From NCBI GenBank assembly GCA_013822345.1, contig PNKH01000004.1, positions 1 through 64,000 on the forward strand: a DNA stretch of 64,000 nucleotides, read 5' to 3'. Shown piece after piece: positions 8,626 through 16,931 of this stretch (position 1 is the first letter of the stretch; each line of letters starts with the position of its first letter). Made by a program: the position numbers and the translations under genes. A model generated the notes under the pieces. It searched no databases, was not told where the DNA came from, and saw nothing but the letters and a program-made list of their open reading frames with translations. Source of the stretch: Isosphaera sp. GTDB taxonomy: Bacteria; Planctomycetota; Planctomycetia; Gemmatales; Gemmataceae.

Positions 8626-11229
8626 TCAGCTCAGCCCGTTGAACTTCCGCAGCACCCACTCGACGGTCAGCAGCACGATCAGGGCGATCATCGCCCACTC
8701 GTTCCACAGCAGGGTCTCGGCCCGGGCGGTCTGCGGCACCGCCTGCGGCTTCACCTCGGCCGGCAGCCGGTGCAGCGTCTCCTCCCGGTAGAACCCGGCG
8801 TCGGCGTCCGCCCCGCGGGAGTCCCGGGTGAGCTTCCGCAGGGCCGGCTCGTCCATCGGCCCGGGGGCCAGCTCGTGGGTGTCCGGGTACGTCACCGGGA
8901 AGTTCAGCACCGCCAGGCTCTTGTTCTTCGGGTCGACCGTCAGCCGGAACTGCCCGGCCCTGTTGTACGCCAGGGTGGCGACGTACTCCCCGGCCACCCC
9001 CGGCACCTTCCGGAAGGTGACCGGGACCGACCGGTCCTTGTCGTCCGGGCCGGCGTCCAGCCGCTCCAGCGTCCCCTCCACCTCGTCCGACCCGAGCGGC
9101 TGGTAGTCGGCGTTGAACGCCCGCAGGTACACCTCCCCGGCCGTCCCGACGGTCGGGGCCGGGGTGTTCGACGACACCTGGGTCTGCTTGGTCCCGACGA
9201 TCCGCGGGATGCCGGCGGTGTACACCGCCTGGGTCCAGAACCGGCCGAAGTACTTCTCCTGGGTGTTGAACCGCCACCGCCAGGTGTCGTCGAACCCGAC
9301 GAACAGGACGTACCCCTTGCCGAACGTGTGCCCGGCCAGGAGCGGCATCGGCTTGTCCTCCGGGGCCGGGGTGCGGGCCGTCGGGTGGGACAGGAACACG
9401 TCCGCCGCCGGCTTCGTCCGGACCACCGGGTAGTGCCAGTAGAACGGCTTGAGCTGCTTCGGGTCCTGCAGCGCCGGGGGCGGGCCGGGCTTGCCCCACA
9501 GGTCGGCGTTCTCGACCACGTCGTCCTCCAGGGTGACGATCTGGGTGCGGGCCGACGCCGGGGCCAGGACCGGGACGAACCCGACCGGGTTGTCCAGCGC
9601 CTGGACCGGGAACCGGACCGGCTCGACCTCGACCGGCAGGACGTCGGCGATCGGGCTGGTCTCGGCCGCCCCCTTGGCGGTCGCCCACTCGGCCGGGCCG
9701 TGCCACCGCCCGGCGACGTGGATCAGCCCCCCGCCCTCGGTCACGAACTCCTTGATCACCTCCTGGTGCGGCCGGGTGAAGTACTTCCCGGGCACGTCCC
9801 CCAGGATCAGCAGGTCGAAGTCGAACAGGGTCTTGCGGAACTCGTCCTTGTCCATGTTCAGGACCCCGTCCACCTCCTTCGAGAAGTCGACCATCCACGG
9901 CGGGCCGGACCGCATCGCCGCCTTGTCCCCCTCGGTCAGGTAGAACTTCGCGTCCACCCGCCGGTCCCGCAGCAGGGCCCGCTGGAGGAACTTGAAGTCG
10001 TAACGCGGCAGCCCGTCGACCACCAGCACCTTCAGCTTCCGGTTCACCACCTGGGCCGGGCGGGAGACGGTGCTGGACAGGGCCTCGGCCCCGGAGGTGA
10101 TCGTCACCGTCGCGCTGTACTCCTGCTTCTTCGACTCCGCGTCGTCCTTCGTCGGGACGAACTTGACCACGGTCGCGAACGTCCGCCCGGCCCGCACCTC
10201 CTCCGGGGCCAGGGAGAACGACTCCTTCTTCGTCGCCACCTCCCGGTCCCCGTACCGGACGACGATCTCGGCCGTCCCGGCCGGCACCCCCTTGACCGTG
10301 TACCGGACCGGGATGGCGGCCGTGTCGTCGACGAACAGGGTGTTCGGCACGTCCACGTCGGCCCCGGCCCGGGACACCCCGGGGGTGCCGGCCGGGGCGG
10401 CCGCCGCGGTCGCCCCGCCGAACGCCGCCTGGAGTTGGCCGACGGTCGTCGCCCCGACCCCGTACACGTAGACCGGGATGTTCCGCCGGTAGCACTCCCG
10501 GGCCAGGTCGTCCAGGCTCTTCGGGCCGCCGTTCTCCCGCCCGTCGGTGACCACCACCAGCGCCGCCGGGGCGTCCGTGTCGTCCCGGTTCAGCAGCTCG
10601 AACCCGGCCGCCGCCAGGGCGGTCCGCGGCTCCTTCGCCTCCAGCCCCCTCAGCCACCCGTCGGACCCGGCGTCCCGCCCGGTCCGCCGGTCCCCGAACG
10701 TGTACACCTCCAGCGGGCCGACCGCCTTGAGCCGGTTCAGGATGTCGAACCGCGGGTTGGTCAGGGTCGCCCGGGCGATCTCGACCCGCTTCGCCTTCTC
10801 GGCCGGCAGGAGCTGGTCCCGGGGGACCAGCGACGACACGTTCTCGGCCGGCAGCCCGCCGATCGGGAGGAGCCCGAACGCGATCGCCGCCCGGGCCTGG
10901 TCGTCGTTCCCCGGGCGGGGGTCGACCGCGTCCATGCTCTGGGACACGTCGACCAGGACGACGACCGGGCGGAGCTTCTCGGTCGACTCGTCGGACACCA
11001 AGACCGGGCGGATCAGGAGGAAGGCGACGGCGGCGACGATCGCGACCCGGACGGCGGCCATCGCGACGCGAGCCCCGACCGGGATCCGCCCGGCCTCCCG
11101 GACGTACAGGTAGACCACCGCGGCGACGGCGAGGATGCCGAGGATGAGCGCGGCGACCGGCCACAGGGCGCCGCCGCGGCCGAAGTCGAGGCCGGCGAAC
11201 AGGGGTGCGAACGCGGACGCCGTGTGCAT
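8626..11229 (-). CDS. VWA membrane protein with glutamine-amidotransferase-like domain
   Basis: An 867-residue protein. Two N-terminal membrane helices (about 22-43 and 58-75) precede a von Willebrand A domain whose MIDAS motif is DVSQS at 94-98. A long Ig-like and amidotransferase-like extracytoplasmic region follows (around LKVLVVDGLPRYDFKFL and EVIKEFVTEGGGLIHVAG). A C-terminal membrane helix ends LLTVEWVLRKFNGLS. The start is placed at the ATG at 11229, directly before the hydrophobic segment. A longer frame upstream only reads through the PAL-F palindrome. By family knowledge these proteins are partners of MoxR AAA+ ATPases at the membrane. Metal-dependent ligand binding is inferred from the intact MIDAS. 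Confidence 0.8.
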   Translation of the reverse strand: MHTASAFAPLFAGLDFGRGGALWPVAALILGILAVAAVVYLYVREAGRIPVGARVAMAAVRVAIVAAVAFLLIRPVLVSDESTEKLRPVVVLVDVSQSMDAVDPRPGNDDQARAAIAFGLLPIGGLPAENVSSLVPRDQLLPAEKAKRVEIARATLTNPRFDILNRLKAVGPLEVYTFGDRRTGRDAGSDGWLRGLEAKEPRTALAAAGFELLNRDDTDAPAALVVVTDGRENGGPKSLDDLARECYRRNIPVYVYGVGATTVGQLQAAFGGATAAAAPAGTPGVSRAGADVDVPNTLFVDDTAAIPVRYTVKGVPAGTAEIVVRYGDREVATKKESFSLAPEEVRAGRTFATVVKFVPTKDDAESKKQEYSATVTITSGAEALSSTVSRPAQVVNRKLKVLVVDGLPRYDFKFLQRALLRDRRVDAKFYLTEGDKAAMRSGPPWMVDFSKEVDGVLNMDKDEFRKTLFDFDLLILGDVPGKYFTRPHQEVIKEFVTEGGGLIHVAGRWHGPAEWATAKGAAETSPIADVLPVEVEPVRFPVQALDNPVGFVPVLAPASARTQIVTLEDDVVENADLWGKPGPPPALQDPKQLKPFYWHYPVVRTKPAADVFLSHPTARTPAPEDKPMPLLAGHTFGKGYVLFVGFDDTWRWRFNTQEKYFGRFWTQAVYTAGIPRIVGTKQTQVSSNTPAPTVGTAGEVYLRAFNADYQPLGSDEVEGTLERLDAGPDDKDRSVPVTFRKVPGVAGEYVATLAYNRAGQFRLTVDPKNKSLAVLNFPVTYPDTHELAPGPMDEPALRKLTRDSRGADADAGFYREETLHRLPAEVKPQAVPQTARAETLLWNEWAMIALIVLLTVEWVLRKFNGLS

Positions 11230-11274
11230 GTCGTGGGACTCGCGTGAAACCCGTCGGTCCGAACCCGCCCCGCC

Positions 11275-11336
11275 GTCCGAGCCGGAAGCGTCAGCGACGG
11301 GCAAACGCGGCCGTCGCCGACGCTTCCGGCTCGGAC
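11275..11336. repeat. PAL-F palindrome, 26-bp arms with one mismatch
   Basis: Arms 11275-11300 and 11311-11336 share the PAL-F core GTCCGAGCCGGAAGCGT and pair except at one position. It starts 11 bases after the stop of the BatA/VWA gene on the minus strand. Confidence 0.85.
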
Positions 11337-11346
11337 CGACCCCCCG

Positions 11347-13548
11347 TCACCGCGCCAGGCCGCAGAACCACGCCCAGGCGGACTCCGCCACCAGGAAGAT
11401 GAGCAGCCCGAGCAGCGCCCACTCGGTCCACTCGCTCCGGGTCCGCAGGTTCTCCACCGCCGTCTCCGTCCCGGCCCCGGCCTGGACGATCGCCGGGGTG
11501 AACCCGACCCACTCGGCCACCTCCCGGTCGGCCGGCGGGGCCACGTTCTGCCCCTCCCGCGGGTCCGGGTTGACCGCGAAGATCGGGCCGGCCTCGTCCG
11601 CCTTCCCGGCCGGGACGATGTGGTACACCCCGGCCCGGCCGGTGTCCGTCCCGGTCACCGGCCGCCGCCCGTCCGGCCCTGCCGGCCCGGCCGTCAGCTT
11701 GGTCCGCGGGCGGAACCTCTCGTCCGGCAGGGCCGGGCCGACGAGGTCGAACGCCGCTCCGGGGTCGGCCGCCGTCTGCCACACCAGCGGGGTGCCGGCG
11801 GTCTCGGTCCCGCCGGCCACCTTCCGCCCGGTCAGGTGGGTGACGGTGAACACCGCCAGCGGGACGTGGAACGACCCCGGGTCGGCCGAGAAGTTCCCCC
11901 ACTGCTCGTCCAGCGCCCCGGCGACGAAGATCACCTCCCCGGCGTCGACCACCTTGCTGGCGACGTACGGGAACCCGCCGGTCGTCCGGGCCAGCACCCG
12001 CCCGCCGCCCGGTCCGGACGCGTCCAGCATCCGGGTGATCGCCACCCGCTGCAGGGCCTCGGCGTACGGCGACTTCCGGAACGGCCCGAGGAACGAGGCC
12101 TCGTCCACCTGGTCGGCGGCCGGGTAGAACGGGGCCGCCTCGGTCGCGGCGTGCAGCTCCTTCTTCAGGTCGAACGGCAGCAGCTTCGCCCCGCGCGACC
12201 CGAGCGCCTTGTTGTAGTCCTCGGGCTCGACCAGGTCGCCGCACGAGATCACCAGCCCGCCCCCGCCGCGGACGAACCGGGCCAGCTCGCGGAGGAAGTC
12301 GGGCGACAGCCCGGCGGTCGGGTCGGTGGTCCGGACCGGGGCGTTCAGCAGGTACACGATCTCCTTCCCGTCCAGGTCCTTCGGCCCGGCCTCGGCCGCC
12401 GACACCGTCTCGGTGTCGATGTAGTAGTTCGGCACCTTCCCGGGGTTCAGGGCGGTCTTGACGAAGTGGTCCCCGGACCCGGTCGGGTTCTCCGGCTTCG
12501 GCGACCCGTCGACCAGCAGGATGCCGACCTTGTCCCGGACCAGGATGGTCTTGTACAGGACGTTGTCCCCCGGCAGGTCGTCGCCCTTGACGGTCACGCT
12601 CACCACCCCGACGCCCGGCCGGTCCAGCCCGCCGGTCAGGGTGACCGGGTACGTCTGCCCGGGGTCGATCTGGTCGACCTGGATCTCGTCCTTCTCGACC
12701 ATCTTGCCGTCGAGGGCGAGGGCCACCTTCACCCCCTTGACCGGCTCGGCCCCGGTGTTCCGCAGGCTGACGACGAACGGGACGCTGGTCTTGGTGTGCG
12801 GGATCTCGGTCTTCCACGACACGTCGGCGACGGCCACGTTCGGGACCGCCTTGCCCGGGACCCCGCACCGGACGAACACGAGGTTGGCGACCTTCTTGAT
12901 CTCGTCGCACCGGCCGCGGACCGCCCCTTGCTGACGGTTCAGGGCGTCCTCCTGGAGGTCGGAGAAGACGTACACCTCGCGGGCCCGGTTCGACTCGGCC
13001 TTGACCGCGGCGAGCGCCTCGGTCAGGCCGGGGAACAGGTCGGAGGAGAGGCTGGTGGACTTGACCCGGGCGACCAGGGCGCGGGCCTCGTCCAGGTTGA
13101 ACTTGTCGCGCGGGCCGAGCAGGGCGGCCCGGTCGGAGCAGGTGATGACCTGGCAGGACGACCCCTTCGGGAGGGTGTCGAGGACGGCGGCGGCGGCCGC
13201 CCGGGCGCGCTCCAGCCGGGTCTTGTCGCCGTCCCGGGCGTCCATGCTGTAGGACGTGTCGAGGACGAACACGGCGTCGATCGCCCCGCCCCGGCCGGTG
13301 CCGGAGAGGGAGCTGGACGCCGGGCGGGAGATGGCCAGGGCGAGGAGGAGCAGGGCGAGGCAGCGGAGGGCCAGGAGGACCCACTCCTGGAACTTGAGCC
13401 GGCGGCTGGTCTGCTCGATCGCTTCCTTGAGGAACCGCATCGGCGCCCACGGGAGCGGCCGGTACCGGGCCTTGTAGAAGAAGTGCAGGGCGATCGGGAT
13501 CGAGACCGCCGCCGCCCCCCACATCATGCTCGAAGCCAGCAGTTGCAT
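11347..13548 (-). CDS. BatA-type VWA membrane protein
   Basis: A 733-residue protein. The N-terminus is a BatA domain: a helix at about 8-25, the ALHFFYKARYRPLPWAPMRF segment, and a second helix at about 55-75. A von Willebrand A domain follows with MIDAS motif DTSYS at 97-101, then CARDB/Ig-like extracytoplasmic domains and an amidotransferase-like domain (LARFVRGGGGLVISCGD). The last helix, near 706-730, reads WALLGLLIFLVAESAWAWF. Family knowledge links BatA-like proteins to MoxR ATPases in envelope stress tolerance. The gene follows the TIGR03067 genes by 39 bases and lies upstream of a second VWA protein of similar plan, so the two may form a heteromeric complex. Confidence 0.85.
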   Translation of the reverse strand: MQLLASSMMWGAAAVSIPIALHFFYKARYRPLPWAPMRFLKEAIEQTSRRLKFQEWVLLALRCLALLLLALAISRPASSSLSGTGRGGAIDAVFVLDTSYSMDARDGDKTRLERARAAAAAVLDTLPKGSSCQVITCSDRAALLGPRDKFNLDEARALVARVKSTSLSSDLFPGLTEALAAVKAESNRAREVYVFSDLQEDALNRQQGAVRGRCDEIKKVANLVFVRCGVPGKAVPNVAVADVSWKTEIPHTKTSVPFVVSLRNTGAEPVKGVKVALALDGKMVEKDEIQVDQIDPGQTYPVTLTGGLDRPGVGVVSVTVKGDDLPGDNVLYKTILVRDKVGILLVDGSPKPENPTGSGDHFVKTALNPGKVPNYYIDTETVSAAEAGPKDLDGKEIVYLLNAPVRTTDPTAGLSPDFLRELARFVRGGGGLVISCGDLVEPEDYNKALGSRGAKLLPFDLKKELHAATEAAPFYPAADQVDEASFLGPFRKSPYAEALQRVAITRMLDASGPGGGRVLARTTGGFPYVASKVVDAGEVIFVAGALDEQWGNFSADPGSFHVPLAVFTVTHLTGRKVAGGTETAGTPLVWQTAADPGAAFDLVGPALPDERFRPRTKLTAGPAGPDGRRPVTGTDTGRAGVYHIVPAGKADEAGPIFAVNPDPREGQNVAPPADREVAEWVGFTPAIVQAGAGTETAVENLRTRSEWTEWALLGLLIFLVAESAWAWFCGLAR

Positions 13549-13587
13549 CGCGGATGAACCTTGGGGTGCGTCTCGGCGGGGGCGCGG

Positions 13588-14106
13588 TTACTTCCCGGGG
13601 TCGGGCTTCGCGCGGGTGAAGACGAAAACCGTGTCGCAGGTGCCGGGCTTGGTCGGGTCGACCGCCTCCTGGAGCTTCCCGCCGCCCGGGAGCCGGTAGG
13701 CCAACGTCAGCCGGTCGCCGTCGAGCGCGTACCCGACGGCCGCGTCCGGTTCCGGGTCGGGCTTCCCGCCGGTGAACCGTCGCCCGCCCGTGAAGCTGAG
13801 GCGCTTCACCCCGCCCGCGGTGTCGAACGTCACCTTGGCGGTGACAGCCAGTTGGGCGACGCCAGCCCGACTCACCGTGGCGGTGTACTCGTCCCCGCGG
13901 AACTCCACGACGGTTTCGAGGCCGCCGTCCCTGGTCTGCACCGAAGACCCGGACCGAACGGACTCGGCCTGCCACCGCCCCTGAAGCTTGTCCCGGTCGT
14001 CCCCGCCCTTCATCAGGTGCTTGGGGACCGGGGCCGCGGCGGTCGGCGACCCGGCCAAGTAGACCGCGAGGTCGGACAGGGCGGCGAGCAGCAGTGCGGT
14101 TCGCAT
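13588..14106 (-). CDS. TIGR03067-like secreted protein
   Basis: A 172-residue protein with a short hydrophobic N-terminus that looks like a signal peptide. The DKLQGRWQAESV motif at about 38-49 marks the start of the TIGR03067 domain, a small beta-rich domain expanded in planctomycetes. Its function is unknown. The ATG has AGGAGG 7 bases upstream, and the stop of the preceding gene lies inside that spacer (4-base gap), so the two are translationally coupled. It sits between the DUF58 and BatA genes. Confidence 0.7.
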   Translation of the reverse strand: MRTALLLAALSDLAVYLAGSPTAAAPVPKHLMKGGDDRDKLQGRWQAESVRSGSSVQTRDGGLETVVEFRGDEYTATVSRAGVAQLAVTAKVTFDTAGGVKRLSFTGGRRFTGGKPDPEPDAAVGYALDGDRLTLAYRLPGGGKLQEAVDPTKPGTCDTVFVFTRAKPDPGK

Positions 14107-14110
14107 CGCG

Positions 14111-14656
14111 TCACCTCCTGGGGGCGGGCTCCACCTTCACCCGCGTCAGCACCCAGCCGGGGTGGTCCGGGTCGTCGAGCGTCCGCGGCCGCGGCTCCGT
14201 CGTGTCGCCCACCCGCACCCGGACGGTCGACCGGCCGTCGAACGCGTACACCCCGTGCAGTTTCGGGATCCGGCCCACCAGGTTCGCCACGTCGACCGGG
14301 TCGAGGTCGATTTCCTTCGGGTCGGCGGCCTCGTTCAGGGTGATCCGGTACGCCCGCCCGGCGACGCCCGCGGCCGACGACTCCCACCGGTCCCCGGCGA
14401 CGGTCACGACGTTCGGGGTGGTCCGCCCGCCGACCGCGATCTGCCAGTCGCCGCGGAACCGCTCCAGGTCGGTCCGCGGCTCCGGCTCGTGGATCAGGAA
14501 GAACCAGGCCGCGAACCCGGCGGCCGCGCCCAGTACGACGACCGCGGCGGGGAGGGCCAACCGGCGGGCTCGCGGCGAGCGGGGGGCGTGAGCCCCCTGA
14601 TGCGTGGACGGATCAGGGGGCTCACGCCCCCCGCTCGCCGGGGAAGCGTCCGTCAT
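14111..14656 (-). CDS. membrane-anchored TIGR03067-like protein with palindrome-encoded linker
   Basis: A 181-residue protein. Residues 1-31 are hydrophilic, a single membrane helix spans about 33-55, and the extracytoplasmic part opens with LERFRGDWQIAVGG, the same motif as in the adjacent TIGR03067-like protein. The ATG overlaps the DUF58 stop as ATGA (14653-14656). Residues about 6-28, rich in Pro, Gly, Ser and Arg, are encoded by a perfect 29-bp-arm palindrome. The palindrome seems to have entered the frame just before the membrane helix, where a flexible tail is tolerated. No function is known. Confidence 0.65.
   Translation of the reverse strand: MTDASPASGGREPPDPSTHQGAHAPRSPRARRLALPAAVVVLGAAAGFAAWFFLIHEPEPRTDLERFRGDWQIAVGGRTTPNVVTVAGDRWESSAAGVAGRAYRITLNEAADPKEIDLDPVDVANLVGRIPKLHGVYAFDGRSTVRVRVGDTTEPRPRTLDDPDHPGWVLTRVKVEPAPRR
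14573..14640. repeat. PAL-M palindrome inside a reading frame, perfect 29-bp arms
   Basis: Arms 14573-14601 and 14612-14640 pair perfectly around a 10-nt loop. The arm contains GGGGGGCGTGAGCCCCCTGA. It lies entirely within codons 6-28 of the membrane-anchored TIGR03067-like gene and brings no stop in that frame. Confidence 0.9.
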
Positions 14657-15543
14657 CGGCGGCCCGTCTGCAGGCGGCGGACGAGGTACTCGGCCAGGGC
14701 GTTGGCCAGCGGCCGGTCGGTCGGCATCTGGACGTAGTCGACCCCGCTCCCGTCGCACCCGCGGCGGAGGTCCTCCAGGTACTTGCCGACGATCCGCAGG
14801 TACGCCGGGCGGAGCAGGTGCGGGCGGGTCATCAGCTCCTCGAACCCCTCCAGCCCGATGAACCGGACGTTCCCGTCGAGCGGGAACCGGACCTCGTCCG
14901 GGTGCAGCACGTGGAACAGGACCACCTCGTGCCCGCGGAACCGGGCGTGCCGCAGCCCGGCCAGGGTCGGCTCGATGTCCTCCAGGCAGTCGGAGATGAG
15001 CACCACGATGCCGCGGCGGCCGGTCCGGTCGGCGACCTGGTCGAGGACCGGGCCGATGGAGGTCTTCTCCCGCGGCTGGGCGTCCTCCAGGATGTGGGTG
15101 ATGGCGTGGATGTGGCCGAGGTTGCTGCTGGTCGGCAGCTCGGCCACCACCTCGGTGTTGAACACCCGCAGCCCGGCCGAGTCGCGCTGGCGGATGACCA
15201 TGTACGCCAGGGACGCGGTCAGGAGCTTGGCGTACTCGAGCTTGTTCGTCGCCCCGCTCCCGTACCGCATCGAGTTCGACGCGTCGAGCAGCAGGTGGCA
15301 GGCGAAGTTCGTCTCCTGCTCGTACTGCTTGATGGTGTACCGCTCGCTCCGGCCGTAGCTCTTCCAGTCGATGTGCCGGATGTCGTCGCCCGGGACGTAC
15401 TCGCGGTGCTGGACGAACTCGACCGAGAACCCCTTGTACGGGCTCTTGTGGTCGCCGACCCGCAGCCCCTCGACGAGCTGCCGGGCCTTCAGCCCGAGGG
15501 CCTCGGCCCGGGCCAGGACATCGGGCTTCAAGTAGGTGGGCAT
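14653..15543 (-). CDS. DUF58 protein (MoxR partner)
   Basis: A 296-residue cytoplasmic protein of the DUF58 family, a degenerate VWA-like fold usually encoded after moxR. The signature QHREYVPGDDIRHIDWKSY spans 45-63, and a MIDAS-like DASNS lies at 87-91. It is short and lacks the N-terminal membrane helices of the other DUF58 protein at 50527. The start MPTYLKPD is chosen because upstream frame is only palindrome. It follows MoxR after a 108-base gap filled by a cloverleaf palindrome, and its stop overlaps the next start (ATGA). Confidence 0.85.
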   Translation of the reverse strand: MPTYLKPDVLARAEALGLKARQLVEGLRVGDHKSPYKGFSVEFVQHREYVPGDDIRHIDWKSYGRSERYTIKQYEQETNFACHLLLDASNSMRYGSGATNKLEYAKLLTASLAYMVIRQRDSAGLRVFNTEVVAELPTSSNLGHIHAITHILEDAQPREKTSIGPVLDQVADRTGRRGIVVLISDCLEDIEPTLAGLRHARFRGHEVVLFHVLHPDEVRFPLDGNVRFIGLEGFEELMTRPHLLRPAYLRIVGKYLEDLRRGCDGSGVDYVQMPTDRPLANALAEYLVRRLQTGRR

Positions 15544-15552
15544 GGTGATCCC

Positions 15553-15647
15553 GTAGGGTGGGCCGAGCCCGGCGCCTCGCCGGGCGAGTCCCACCAGGCG
15601 CCTCACGGTGGGACTCGGCCGCGAAGCGCGGCCTCGGCCCACCCTAC
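15553..15647. repeat. PAL-I four-way-junction (cloverleaf) palindrome
   Basis: An outer stem of 15 bp (15553-15567 with 15633-15647) closes three consecutive perfect hairpins: 15568-15584 (7 bp), 15585-15617 (11 bp) and 15618-15632 (6 bp). No base is left unpaired at the junction. It starts 5 bases after the MoxR stop and ends 9 bases before the DUF58 start. Confidence 0.85.
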
Positions 15648-15651
15648 CGAC

Positions 15652-16671
15652 TCAGGCCGCCACGGCCTTCGCCGCCGTCTTGACCAGCTCGCGGATCACC
15701 TGGTCGATGGTCACGCCCTCGCTCTGGGCGGCGAAGTTCAGGATCAGCCGGTGCCGCAGGATCGGGGTGGCGACCGCCACCACGTCGTCCCCGGCGACGT
15801 GGTTACTGCCGCGGAGCAGGGCGTGGGCCTTGGCCGCCAGGATCAGGTTCATGCTCGCCCGCGGGCCGGCGCCCCAGGTCAGCCACTTCGACACGAAGTC
15901 GGCCGCCTCCGGGGTGCCGGGCCGCGAGAGGCGGGTGATCCGCTTGGCGAACTGGAACACCTTGTCCGACACCGGCACCCGGCGGACGATCTGCTGCAGC
16001 CCGAGGATGTCCTCCCCGGTCAGCACCGGGGAGACGGTGGTCTTGGTGTCGGAGGTGCCGATCCGCATGATCTGCTCCTCCTCGGCGTCGGTCGGGTAGT
16101 CGACCTTGATGAGGAAGAGGAACCGGTCGAGCTGGGCCTCGGGGAGCGGGTAGGTCCCTTCCTGCTCGATCGGGTTCTGGGTGGCCAGGACGAAGAACGG
16201 CGACTTCATCGGGTGGTCGGTCCCGCCGATCGAGCACTTCCGCTCCTGCATCGCCTCCAGCAGGGCGGCCTGGGTCTTCGGCGGGGTGCGGTTGATCTCG
16301 TCGGCCAGGACGATGTTGGCGAAGATCGGCCCGGGCAGGAACTTGAACATCCGCTCCCGGGTGACCGGGTCGTCCTGGATGACCTCGCTCCCGGTGATGT
16401 CCGACGGCATCAGGTCGGGGGTGAACTGGACCCGCTTGAAGGTGAGGGCGAGGGCCTGGGCGAGGGTGCTGACCATGAGCGTCTTGGCCAGGCCCGGGAC
16501 GCCCATGAGCAGGGCGTGGGACCGGCAGAAGATCGCCATCAGCAGCTCGTCGACCACCTTCTCCTGCCCGATGATGACCTTGCCGATCTCCTTCCGCAGC
16601 TTCTGGTGCGCGGCCCGGAGCTTCTGGATCATCGCCACGTCGTTCTCGGCGGTCGGGCTGGTCGTGCTCAT
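15652..16671 (-). CDS. MoxR-family AAA+ ATPase
   Basis: A 339-residue AAA+ ATPase. Walker A is GVPGLAKT at 57-64, Walker B is VLADEINR at 121-128, sensor 1 lies in ATQNPIEQEG from 163, and LDRF is at 181-184. The MoxR family remodels or activates VWA-domain partners, and here DUF58 and two VWA proteins follow on the same strand. The start MSTTSPTAEND is preferred to an upstream in-frame ATG at 16749, which would add a poorly conserved 26-residue leader. It is the first gene of the cluster, after a 260-base gap that holds an AT-richer promoter-like patch. Confidence 0.9.
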   Translation of the reverse strand: MSTTSPTAENDVAMIQKLRAAHQKLRKEIGKVIIGQEKVVDELLMAIFCRSHALLMGVPGLAKTLMVSTLAQALALTFKRVQFTPDLMPSDITGSEVIQDDPVTRERMFKFLPGPIFANIVLADEINRTPPKTQAALLEAMQERKCSIGGTDHPMKSPFFVLATQNPIEQEGTYPLPEAQLDRFLFLIKVDYPTDAEEEQIMRIGTSDTKTTVSPVLTGEDILGLQQIVRRVPVSDKVFQFAKRITRLSRPGTPEAADFVSKWLTWGAGPRASMNLILAAKAHALLRGSNHVAGDDVVAVATPILRHRLILNFAAQSEGVTIDQVIRELVKTAAKAVAA

Positions 16672-16736
16672 GCGTGTCTCGGGGTGCTGGGCGGGCGCGT
16701 ACCGTTCCGGGGATTCACCGGGGGTGGGTGATAACC

Positions 16737-16767
16737 AATCTAAACACACGGGGCGGGGGGAGGCAAA
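16737..16767 (-). promoter_or_regulatory. possible sigma-70 promoter for the MoxR cluster
   Basis: On the minus strand TTGCCT (16761-16766) and TAGATT (16737-16742) are 18 bases apart in one of the few AT-richer patches of this area, about 65 bases before the MoxR ATG. Matches to consensus are partial, so this is only a candidate. Confidence 0.25.
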
Positions 16768-16931
16768 CCGTTCAACACGGGAAAAGCGGGAAAGTTACGG
16801 CCGGCGCGATCCGGCCGCGGCTCCGGGTGTCAGGAATTGCCCCGTGCAGGAGGCGTCGGTCCGGAATTCCTACGCCGCCGGGGCGGCCGGGGTTCGGGGG
16901 CCGCACTTCCGTCCGGCCCGGACGGACGCGC

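Noticed and set aside
11230-11304. N-terminal extension of the second VWA protein to 11304
   Set aside because: The added residues are encoded by a PAL-F palindrome and a spacer. The ATG at 11229 lies directly before the conserved hydrophobic N-terminus.
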